NCBI GenBank assembly: GCA_023954155.1
Contig: JAMLIO010000002.1
Location: 256,221 to 320,220 of the forward strand
Origin: Pseudobdellovibrionaceae bacterium
GTDB taxonomy: Bacteria; Bdellovibrionota; Bdellovibrionia; Bdellovibrionales; UBA1609
Direction: 5' to 3'
Length of the DNA: 64,000 nt
In this document: piece by piece, positions 54,161-63,692 of the stretch
Layout of the letters: the number at the start of each line of letters is the position of its first letter
How positions within the stretch are numbered: the first letter of the stretch is position 1
Program-made: the position numbers and the translations under genes
Notes under the pieces: model-generated
The model's database searches: none
Told to the model about the DNA's origin: nothing
What the model saw: the letters and a program-made list of their open reading frames with translations, nothing else

Positions 54161-54766
54161 ATGAGTAAGTTTATCGTAAATCAATCTATTGTTTTAAGTT
54201 TCATTTTGCTGTTCTCCTGGTCAGCATCAGCGCAAGGGCTTTACCTTAAGGGGGCCCTCGGGGGAACTCATCAAGGGTCAAACTCTTTTATGGGTGGCAG
54301 TGTGGACTATCAAGGTTCAATGCTGGGGTCTTTGATGTTTTCTGTGGGCATGAACTGGGGACAGTATTTTGTAACGGAATTAGAATTCAGTTCAAGAACC
54401 GTAGACTTAGATTATGTGAACGGAACGCCCGCCATGGGAGAAGTGTCAGCAGGCATGTTGGGCGTAAATGGACTTTTTAATATTCCCATTGGACTTCATC
54501 ACCGTGGCTTTATTGGAATGGGTTTTGGAGTTTTAGGTGTGGAAATGACAGATGACCTTACGGGGAATTTTGCGGATGGATCGCAGTTGGCTAGGCAGTA
54601 CATCGTAGGTGCGGAAACGGCAGTCAGCCCGCGTTTTGATGTGTCTTTTGAATTACGACATCTCGTCACAGACAACCTTCGTTTGAGTGGCACGTCGGGA
54701 GCATGGGGTGAACGTTTTAATTATAAAAACACCTCGATGCTTTTAGGTTTAAAATACAATTTTTAA
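54161..54766 (+). CDS. outer-membrane beta-barrel protein
   Basis: The product has 201 residues: signal peptide cut after ASA, then alternating strands rich in Gly, Tyr and Phe (LYLKGALGGTHQG, FVTELEFSSRTVDLDYV, FDVSFELRH) and a C-terminal Phe after LLGLKYNF, as expected for an eight-stranded OmpA/OmpW-like barrel inserted by BamA. TTGGAGGTG precedes the start. Function unknown. Confidence 0.88.
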   Translation: MSKFIVNQSIVLSFILLFSWSASAQGLYLKGALGGTHQGSNSFMGGSVDYQGSMLGSLMFSVGMNWGQYFVTELEFSSRTVDLDYVNGTPAMGEVSAGMLGVNGLFNIPIGLHHRGFIGMGFGVLGVEMTDDLTGNFADGSQLARQYIVGAETAVSPRFDVSFELRHLVTDNLRLSGTSGAWGERFNYKNTSMLLGLKYNF

Positions 54767-54777
54767 AAGGATTTCAG

Positions 54778-54813
54778 GGGTATGAGGGAAACACGGTCTT
54801 TTCCTCTCATGCC
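54778..54813 (+). terminator. hairpin after the barrel gene
   Basis: GGTATGAGGGAAA pairs with TTTTCCTCTCATGCC in a 13-bp stem with one bulge, 12 bp after the stop. The following sequence is T-rich but broken, so termination strength is uncertain. Confidence 0.55.
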
Positions 54814-54838
54814 TGCTTTCTTGCTTTATCCCCATCTG

Positions 54839-54875
54839 TGTGGAGCTAGGGAGGCCGTGCAAACCTAGCTCCACA
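54839..54875 (+). promoter_or_regulatory. 12-bp leader hairpin before the PTPS gene
   Basis: TGTGGAGCTAGG pairs exactly with CCTAGCTCCACA across a 13-base loop. No T-run follows. It is 15 bp before a second hairpin that covers the next start codon, so the pair could form a leader switch or attenuator; it could also be a second weak terminator of the barrel gene. Confidence 0.5.
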
Positions 54876-54889
54876 ATGCTTTTGCAATC

Positions 54890-54920
54890 CCATAGGGCTT
54901 ATGCTAGTTAAGCCCTATGG
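54890..54920 (+). promoter_or_regulatory. hairpin hiding the PTPS start codon
   Basis: CCATAGGGCTT (54890-54900) pairs exactly with AAGCCCTATGG (54910-54920) across a nine-base loop. The ATG at 54917-54919 lies inside the 3' arm. No ribosome site is visible outside the hairpin. Confidence 0.6.
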
Positions 54921-55396
54921 CTTTTCGACTTAAAATCACTAAGGATCGCATTAAATTTTCTGTAGCTCACTTTACTATTTTCAGTGAGACTCAGGCAGAG
55001 CGTCTGCATGGCCATAATTACTATGTGAGTTTAGAAGTGCGGGTGAGTGATGTGGACTCGTTGGGGTTTGCGGCCTCTATGGAAGACCTTAAAGCGGCGA
55101 GTTATAAAATTTCTCAAGAGTTAGATGAATATGTACTGGTGCCCACTCAAAATCCGCATTTAAAAATTTCAGAAATTAAAGATCAGGTTGAAGTGCTGTG
55201 GAACAGCAAACAGTATCTGTTTCCTAAAGAAGACGTGCGGCTGTTAGACATTTCAAACGTGACGTGTGAAAATTTAGCCCAGTGGTTTTGGCAAAGGCTG
55301 ATTAAAGAATTGTCACCGACCATTGAGCATTTAGAGATCACTGTGCGTGAGACCCATGGACAAGAGGCCATTTATGGCAAGGAAGTAAGAGTATGA
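54917..55396 (+). CDS. PTPS-family protein, possibly PTPS-III (FolB-replacing)
   Basis: A 159-residue COG0720 protein. Zinc His ligands are His18 (VAHF) and His31/His33 (HGHNY). The place where QueD has its catalytic Cys, four residues before HGH, is Ala27, followed by Glu28: an ExxHGH motif. To my knowledge ExxHGH marks PTPS-III, which replaces dihydroneopterin aldolase in folate synthesis. It could instead be an inactive partner of the second copy. Four-base overlap with that copy implies a shared operon. Confidence 0.75.
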   Translation: MAFRLKITKDRIKFSVAHFTIFSETQAERLHGHNYYVSLEVRVSDVDSLGFAASMEDLKAASYKISQELDEYVLVPTQNPHLKISEIKDQVEVLWNSKQYLFPKEDVRLLDISNVTCENLAQWFWQRLIKELSPTIEHLEITVRETHGQEAIYGKEVRV

Positions 55397-55938
55397 GACT
55401 GTCATTTAAATACAGATTTGAAGCTGCCCATCGTTTTGTGCATTCAGACCATGCTTGTGCGACCCCTCATGGTCACACATGGTATGCCACTCTTAATCTT
55501 ATGGGTGCCACTGAAGACATGGGTGAAAACAACATGGTAGAGGACTTTTTCCTACTTAAAAAAGACTGGAAGCAATTTATCATGGAAACAGTAGATCATT
55601 CTTTTTTTCACAATAGTGATGATCCTATTTTACCAGCTTTAAAACAACACATTCCCAACCTAAGAAGTCTTCCCTTTCCAGGAGACCCCACAACGGAAGT
55701 CATCGCAGGTTTATTTTTTCTTAAAGCCACTGCCTTATGCGAATCTTTACCCGTACGTCCTTTTTCAGTTTTGATTGAGGAGACGCCTACGAATTCCATC
55801 GAATTTTACAATACGGAATTAGAAGACTTTATTAGTAAACTCAATCTCAGTCTAAAGTCGAGCAACTGGTGGGCCAACAACGACCCCACAAGTCGCAGCA
55901 TCTTCGGAGACCCCCAACCCCAATCCGCGACCCTCTAG
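55393..55938 (+). CDS. queD: 6-carboxytetrahydropterin synthase QueD-like
   Basis: The product has 181 residues, longer than the usual ~120-140. It keeps the complete QueD site: His13, Cys22 in CATPHGH (CxxxHGH), His26 and His28. VDHSFFHN and LIEETPTNSIEF provide the other catalytic His/Asp and the pterin-binding Glu. It makes the queuosine precursor 6-carboxytetrahydropterin. The C-terminal 25 residues are polar; the last two codons and the stop lie inside the left arm of palindrome P7. Confidence 0.85.
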   Translation: MRLSFKYRFEAAHRFVHSDHACATPHGHTWYATLNLMGATEDMGENNMVEDFFLLKKDWKQFIMETVDHSFFHNSDDPILPALKQHIPNLRSLPFPGDPTTEVIAGLFFLKATALCESLPVRPFSVLIEETPTNSIEFYNTELEDFISKLNLSLKSSNWWANNDPTSRSIFGDPQPQSATL

Positions 55939-56186
55939 CTCTAGGTCCTTTTATATTCCTACGTAAATTTAAAACCTCCTTATCTATAAGAACATTTAAA
56001 ATTCAAGCATCTATTTTAAAGCAGACGCGCCCATCTATGGGCTCTGCCAGCATTTGCCCCTGTGGGGCAAAACGCGTCCGCTTGCTGGAGGTCTGCTTTA
56101 AAATAGATGCTTGAATTTTAAATGTTCTTATAGATAAGGAGGTTTTAAATTTACGTAGGAATATAAAAGGACCTAGAGCTAGAGGG
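55931..56186. repeat. giant palindrome P7 (family B), 96-bp perfect arms
   Basis: 256 bp. Arms 55931-56026 and 56091-56186 are exact reverse complements over 96 bases. The 64-base core, in minus-strand orientation, has CTCCAGCAAGCGGACGCG, TTTTGCCCC-ACA-GGGGCAAA, TGCTGG and AGAGCCCATAGATGGGC. The left arm contains the queD stop codon (55936-55938), so at least part of the arm is host gene sequence. The region to 56323 right of it is otherwise empty. Confidence 0.97.
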
Positions 56187-56323
56187 CGGGTGCTCTTGGG
56201 GCATTATTAGGGAAGGGGAAATATCTTTGATTATTGTCTCATTTTGAGATTTTTTGAGAAAAATTTAGTAAAGTTGCGAATATGTCATTCCGATACACTA
56301 TATCATGTATGGGGAGGCCAAAG

Positions 56324-57196
56324 ATGAAGTCTAAATTGGTCATGACTTTGTTTGCAACAGTATTTTCATTCCAATCCGCTTTTGGCGCATGGACGTATGT
56401 TCCAGAGCCTACGAGCAAAAGAGACAAGGCCTCTGAGAAGGCCATGTCTATGACAAAAAACGTGAGAGTTGATAAGCTGATTGCAGCCGTCGAACCCTTT
56501 TTCAGTACGGGAGAGGTCGAAGCTCTGTTAAAGTCAGTGAAAGACTCTAGAGTTAAAAAAGTAAAAATAGACAAGATCTCGCACACCAAAGACACATTTA
56601 CGATGCAAAGTGGTGATGTGAAGATTGTTTATAAATGGATAAATAAAAACAATGTGGCTTTCACACTCAATGGCACTCCATTTACTTATGAAGAGGCCTC
56701 TAAGACTGAAGTCTGGCAGCCTAAAGTTCAAGAAGTGATCAAATCTTCTGTGAAAACAGGTGACAATGTGAGTGTTTTCTCTTCTAACAACGCCAGTTTT
56801 GGTTTACTAGGCATTTTAATGCACACTGAAGAGGCAGACGCCTTTTTGACTAACCCGTGGGTTTTAGCAGGCTTGGGTGTGGCTGCCATTGGTTTAATTG
56901 GCTTAAGCTTTTACAACAAGCACAAAGCTGAGCATGAACAAAAGTTTAAAAATGTTCAATCGCGTCTGGCTCAAGCTAAAAAGACTCTTGAAGACAGAAG
57001 AGCTGAGGCAAAAGCTCAAGGTAATGACAACCCAGACCTTTCTGCCTATGAGGCCGAGATTTCTAAACTTGAAGGTTTAGCGGCAGAGTACGGAGCAGGC
57101 ATTGAAGACGTGGGTTACTTTGGTTACCTTTTCGGCAAACGCGTGAAAACTCCTGCTGAGTACAACCGTCAAAACTTGGATTACGGGACTCAATAA
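56324..57196 (+). CDS. exported membrane protein with coiled coil, unknown
   Basis: About 290 residues. Signal peptide (cut after AFG), a polar domain with repeated Lys/Val-rich strands to about residue 170, a membrane segment near 180-200 (NPWVLAGLGVAAIGLIGLSFY), then a helical coiled-coil (HEQKFKNVQSRLAQAKKTLEDRR) and a Tyr-rich tail. GGGGAGG precedes the ATG at 56324. No family recognised. A terminator follows. Confidence 0.7.
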   Translation: MKSKLVMTLFATVFSFQSAFGAWTYVPEPTSKRDKASEKAMSMTKNVRVDKLIAAVEPFFSTGEVEALLKSVKDSRVKKVKIDKISHTKDTFTMQSGDVKIVYKWINKNNVAFTLNGTPFTYEEASKTEVWQPKVQEVIKSSVKTGDNVSVFSSNNASFGLLGILMHTEEADAFLTNPWVLAGLGVAAIGLIGLSFYNKHKAEHEQKFKNVQSRLAQAKKTLEDRRAEAKAQGNDNPDLSAYEAEISKLEGLAAEYGAGIEDVGYFGYLFGKRVKTPAEYNRQNLDYGTQ

Positions 57197-57233
57197 GGCA
57201 GGGCGTAGAATTAACGTCTTAAATGTTTGGACT

Positions 57234-57268
57234 AAGGGCTTTCATTTAAGAGAGCCCTTTATTTTTTA
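57234..57268 (+). terminator. intrinsic terminator
   Basis: AAGGGCT pairs with AGCCCTT across a 12-base loop; a T-rich tail (TTATTTTTT) follows. Confidence 0.8.
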
Positions 57269-57390
57269 AGAACCATTGTCATTAAAGTTTCATTTATGAC
57301 GCCGCTTGACTGAGGGCCTACAGGGGCCCTCATTTGTATTTTTTTGTGCTAGATTCCTTATATACCTAAAAACAAATGAAGGAGTGGAGC

Positions 57391-60054
57391 ATGAGTGAAT
57401 TTTCAGGCGCTAAGAAGAACTTGAGTGTGAACGGCCTTAGCGGGGTGTATTTTGATCTCGGAGTGGTGAAGTCTTTAGGTGACATTTCAAAAATGCCATT
57501 CTCGTTAAAAGTTTTATTAGAAAACTTGTTAAGAAACATTCATCACCCTGAAGTCACAGCGGCTCATGTCAGCTCCTTAGTGGCGTGGACGCCTCAAGAT
57601 GCGGGAGGCTTTGAAATTCCGTTTTATCCTAGTCGGGTGCTGATGCAGGACTTCACTGGTGTTCCAGGGGTTGTGGACCTTGCAGCGATGCGAGAGGGTG
57701 TTAAGGCCCTTGGTGGTGACCCTAAAGTGATCAATCCTCTTGTGCCTGTGGACCTTGTGATTGACCACTCGGTGATGGTGGATTTTTTTGGAACCAGTGA
57801 TTCTTATGAAAAGAACATGGACATCGAATTTGAAAGAAACGCCGAAAGATACGAATTTTTAAAGTGGGGACAAAAGGCTTTTAACAATTTCCGTGTGGTG
57901 CCTCCTGGCACAGGGATCTGTCATCAGGTGAACTGTGAGTACCTAGCTGATGTTGTGACCTCCCGAAATGTGAACGGCGAAAATCAATTCTTTCCTGATA
58001 CTCTGTTTGGAACAGACAGCCACACCACTATGGTCAACGGTCTTGCTGTTCTAGGTTGGGGTGTTGGAGGTATTGAAGCCGAAGCGGCCATGCTTGGAAA
58101 ACCAACCTACATTTTAATTCCTGAAGTGGTGGGTTTTGAACTGACAGGGCAACTTCCTGAGGGAGCCACTGCTACAGACCTCGTACTGACTGTGACTCAG
58201 ATGTTAAGACAGTTGGGTGTGGTAGGTAAGTTTGTAGAGTTCTGTGGTGATGGACTGTCTCAGCTTTCTGTATCTAACAGATTGACCATTGCCAACATGG
58301 CGCCAGAATATGGTGCCACTTGTGGTTTCTTCCCCATTGATGAAGAGACTCTTAAATATTTAAAAATTACAGGCCGTGATGAAAGACAAGTAGAGCTTGT
58401 GAAGCAATACGCTCAAGTGCAAGGCATGTGGAGAGAGGATGGAAAAACTCCTGAGTTCTCGCATAAACTCACTTTAAACCTCAGTGATGTTGTTCCAAGT
58501 TTAGCAGGACCTAAACGTCCTCAGGACCGTATTGAGTTGACTAAAGTAGAAACGGCTTTTGAAGAGTCCTTAAAAACTATTTACAATAAACCTGGAGTCA
58601 AAACAGTTCCTGTTAAGGGTGCAAGCCACTCGTTAAGTACAGGGGATGTGGTGATTGCTGCGATCACGAGTTGCACTAATACGTCTAACCCTTCGGTGAT
58701 GGTGGCGGCAGGTCTTGTGGCTAAAAAGGCGGCTGAAAAAGGTTTGAAGAGCAAACCTTGGGTGAAGACCTCTTTAGCTCCAGGGTCTCAGGTGGTCAGT
58801 GAATACTTGTCTAAATCAGGATTGCAGCCTTACTTGGATCAACTGGGATTTAACATTGTAGGGTTTGGATGTACGACCTGTATTGGTAACTCTGGCCCTC
58901 TTGCAGACAATATCATTGAGGCCATCGAGAGCAATGACCTAGTCACATGTTCTGTGCTTTCAGGAAATAGAAACTTTGAAGGACGTATCTCACCACAAGT
59001 TCAGGCGAACTATTTGGCTTCACCTCCACTGGTTGTAGCGTATGCTTTAGCGGGTACAGTGACTAAAAATTTAACTACTGAAGCCCTTGATTTTGATAAA
59101 GATGGAAATCCTGTTTTCTTAAAAGACATTTGGCCTACACCAGCGGAAGTCAACGCCGTGATTGAGAAGCATGTGTCTGTGGAAATGTTTAAGGAAAGAT
59201 ATGCCGACGTGTTTTTAGGGCCTAAACAGTGGCAGGACTTGCATGTTACAGGATCTGAAACCTACTCATGGGATGACAGCAGCACGTATGTGCAAAACCC
59301 ACCTTACTTTGAAGGTTTGACAAAAGAGGCTCCAAAAACTGTGAACAATGTGATGGGTGCCAATGTGCTAGCCGTACTTGGAGACAGTGTCACTACAGAT
59401 CACATTTCACCTGCAGGTAATATTAAAGCGGACAGTCCTGCGGGATTGTATTTGCAAAACAATAATGTGGCGGTAAAGGATTTTAACTCTTACGGGTCAC
59501 GTCGTGGTAACCATGAGGTGATGATGCGCGGAACTTTCGCCAACATTCGTATAAAAAACGAAATGATAGAAGTTGTTGGTGGATTCACAAAGTTCATCCC
59601 TACAGGTGAACTGATGCCCATTTACGATGCGGCGATGAGATACAAAGAGACCAATACACCTCTAGTGGTCATTGCAGGCAAAGAGTACGGCACAGGAAGC
59701 TCTAGAGACTGGGCCGCAAAAGGAACTTTCTTATTAGGTGTCAAAGCTGTGATTGCCGAAAGCTTCGAGCGTATTCACCGCTCTAACTTGGTGGGCATGG
59801 GCGTGATTCCTTTAGAATTTGTCGACGGCAATTCCCGTGTGACTTATAAAATCACAGGCGATGAAACCTTTAATATTTTAGGTCTTACAAATGGACTTAA
59901 ACCCCAGCAAACATTGAGCGTGGAAATGACCCGTAAAGATGGAAGTGTAGAAACTTTTAAAGTGAAGTCGCGTTTGGATACCTTAGATGATCTCGAGAAC
60001 TACACCAACGGTGGAATCTTACATGCTACTATCCGCCAATTGATTTCTAAATAA
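57391..60054 (+). CDS. acnA: aconitate hydratase A
   Basis: About 887 residues, the size of AcnA/IRP1-type aconitases. The 4Fe-4S ligands are in ITSCTNTSNP and FGCTTCIGNSG; HQVNCEYL and GTDSHTTMVNGL belong to the active site, and the swivelling C-terminal domain has GSSRDWAAKG. It converts citrate to isocitrate. The ATG at 57391 follows AAGGAG; an in-frame ATG at 57376 precedes that site. A terminator and then palindrome P8 follow. Confidence 0.97.
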   Translation: MSEFSGAKKNLSVNGLSGVYFDLGVVKSLGDISKMPFSLKVLLENLLRNIHHPEVTAAHVSSLVAWTPQDAGGFEIPFYPSRVLMQDFTGVPGVVDLAAMREGVKALGGDPKVINPLVPVDLVIDHSVMVDFFGTSDSYEKNMDIEFERNAERYEFLKWGQKAFNNFRVVPPGTGICHQVNCEYLADVVTSRNVNGENQFFPDTLFGTDSHTTMVNGLAVLGWGVGGIEAEAAMLGKPTYILIPEVVGFELTGQLPEGATATDLVLTVTQMLRQLGVVGKFVEFCGDGLSQLSVSNRLTIANMAPEYGATCGFFPIDEETLKYLKITGRDERQVELVKQYAQVQGMWREDGKTPEFSHKLTLNLSDVVPSLAGPKRPQDRIELTKVETAFEESLKTIYNKPGVKTVPVKGASHSLSTGDVVIAAITSCTNTSNPSVMVAAGLVAKKAAEKGLKSKPWVKTSLAPGSQVVSEYLSKSGLQPYLDQLGFNIVGFGCTTCIGNSGPLADNIIEAIESNDLVTCSVLSGNRNFEGRISPQVQANYLASPPLVVAYALAGTVTKNLTTEALDFDKDGNPVFLKDIWPTPAEVNAVIEKHVSVEMFKERYADVFLGPKQWQDLHVTGSETYSWDDSSTYVQNPPYFEGLTKEAPKTVNNVMGANVLAVLGDSVTTDHISPAGNIKADSPAGLYLQNNNVAVKDFNSYGSRRGNHEVMMRGTFANIRIKNEMIEVVGGFTKFIPTGELMPIYDAAMRYKETNTPLVVIAGKEYGTGSSRDWAAKGTFLLGVKAVIAESFERIHRSNLVGMGVIPLEFVDGNSRVTYKITGDETFNILGLTNGLKPQQTLSVEMTRKDGSVETFKVKSRLDTLDDLENYTNGGILHATIRQLISK

Positions 60055-60080
60055 AATCATCGTTTAAATTTTGTTTACCA

Positions 60081-60110
60081 AAAAGAGTCTCTTTTGGGGC
60101 TCTTTTTTTT
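60081..60110 (+). terminator. intrinsic terminator of acnA
   Basis: AGAGTCTC-TTTT-GGGGCTCT (8 bp with G-T pairs) ends in a seven-base T-run. Confidence 0.85.
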
Positions 60111-60129
60111 GACGGGGATGTGGGGCGGC

Positions 60130-60280
60130 GTTGTTGTTTGGGAGGTCTTATAAGACATATCCCTCTTACAATTGGCCTCCAGTAAGCGTGACGCGTTTTG
60201 CCCGCAGGGCAAATACTGGCAGAGCCATGGATGGGCGTGCCTATTGAAAGGGATATGTCAAAGCCTCCCAAACTAACAAC
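60130..60280. repeat. palindrome P8 (family B), decayed arms
   Basis: 151 bp. Its plus-strand core (CTCCAGTAAGCGTGACGCG, TTTTGCCC-GCA-GGGCAAA, TACTGG, then AGAGCCATGGATGGGC) matches the other family B copies, nearest to P5. The arms pair only in blocks (GTTTGGGAGG, GACATATCCCT) with indels between them, so this copy seems older. It lies 75 bp after acnA, beyond the terminator. Bases 60281-60560 are AT-rich; a dyad ATAAT-AG-ATTAT is at 60349. Confidence 0.9.
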
Positions 60281-60548
60281 TGCCTGTGTCCTTATTACTG
60301 GATGAATTGAGTGAAGTGGCGGTCTTTTGCATATAAAAATTCTATTTCATAATAGATTATATATATTTTACCTATATTAAGAAATCATAGTAGCCTAGGC
60401 CTATAAAAGTTGTGATGCTGCAAATTTTGTGTCTACAAAGACTAGATGATGTTTTGTTTTTTGTTTAAGCTTAGTGTTTGAATAATTTTAAGTGGTATGT
60501 GAAATGCTACATTTTTTAAAAATTCTATAAGGAAATACACACAAATAG

Positions 60549-62795
<2,247 letters not shown>

Positions 62796-62821
62796 TTTTA
62801 CTTTTCTAATCTTAAAAACTA

Positions 62822-62855
62822 AAAGCCCGTGGCCTATGTGCTGCGGGCTTTGTTG
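62822..62855 (+). terminator. intrinsic terminator of katG
   Basis: AAAGCCCG pairs with CGGGCTTT across a 14-base loop; the T-run is interrupted by G. Confidence 0.7.
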
Positions 62856-63061
62856 TTTGTGCTGTCTTTATGATCGTAGTTTAAATTAGCGTTAAATTTT
62901 TAAATTCCTTTGAAAGCTTAATTTGAAATCAAATGTCTTAGCATCGGAATCATCAATAGGGTTATAGCAAAAAGTGGATGTTATAAAAATAGCAGTAATT
63001 TCAATGTGTTGTAACCAAAGAAAACCATGCTAAACTTGGTGTGGCTAAAAAGGATAAGATT

Positions 63062-63256
63062 ATGTCAAAACTTAAAATGGGACGAAAGGGTGGACCTCGA
63101 GAATCTGCTAAAAGATTTGAGCAAATTTATAGACGACCACTTAGTAAAAGAATTGTTAATTTTCTAAAGGAAGAAGCTCGTAAAGAAAAAGTATCCAAGA
63201 TAGAAAAAAAGATTGCAAAAAAACTAAATTATAGCCGATGGGGTTCTGTAGTTTAA
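63062..63256 (+). CDS. small basic protein of unknown function
   Basis: A 64-residue, strongly basic protein (many Lys/Arg), helical in its middle, ending in RWGSVV. AAGGAT lies 6-7 bases before the ATG, and a GTG at 63041 is in frame upstream. It could bind nucleic acid, by charge only. A strong terminator follows. Confidence 0.55.
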   Translation: MSKLKMGRKGGPRESAKRFEQIYRRPLSKRIVNFLKEEARKEKVSKIEKKIAKKLNYSRWGSVV

Positions 63257-63296
63257 TCAGTAGCAAGGACCCAGTTGAGGTGTCCACAAGATTAGG

Positions 63297-63323
63297 CCCA
63301 AGGGTTCGCCCTTGGGTTTTTTT
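63297..63323 (+). terminator. intrinsic terminator
   Basis: CCCAAGGG-TTCG-CCCTTGGG followed by seven T: an 8-bp stem with a stable tetraloop. Confidence 0.93.
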
Positions 63324-63377
63324 ATGATTGATCATAGAGACTTGTGGATATATTCTAGGTTCTAAAAGAGGTCATTT

Positions 63378-63692
63378 ATGTATTTGAGTAATATTGAAAC
63401 CATACCAGGGAAGCAGATTGAAAGTGTTGTGGGGCTTGTGCAGGGCAGTAGCGTGAGAGCGAAGCATGTGGGGCGCGACATTATGGCGGGAATCAAGAAT
63501 GTCTTTGGCGGTGAGCTTAAGGGTTACACTGAACTTTTGAATGAGTCTCGTGAAGAAGCCATGCAGCGTATGATTCAAGCGGCCCAAGCACAAGGGGCGA
63601 ATGCGATTGTGAATGTACGTTTTTCTACATCTTCAATTGCAGCGGGTGCCGCAGAAATCTTTGCGTATGGAACGGCAGTTAAAGTCCTATGA
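63378..63692 (+). CDS. YbjQ-family (UPF0145) protein
   Basis: A 104-residue cytosolic protein with the YbjQ hallmarks: SNIETIPGKQI at the start, GLVQGSSVRAKHVGRDIMAGIKNVFGGELKGYTELL, and AQGANAIVNVRFSTSSIA. The family forms pentamers and is called 'heavy-metal-binding' without strong proof. It overlaps a second YbjQ-like gene by four bases. Confidence 0.9.
   Translation: MYLSNIETIPGKQIESVVGLVQGSSVRAKHVGRDIMAGIKNVFGGELKGYTELLNESREEAMQRMIQAAQAQGANAIVNVRFSTSSIAAGAAEIFAYGTAVKVL

Noticed and set aside
40792-60280. Family B repeats as a CRISPR array or ordinary terminators
   Set aside because: Copies are kilobases apart, with genes between, not regularly spaced. They are far longer than terminators, lack T-runs, and true terminators exist separately next to some of them (41020, 60081).
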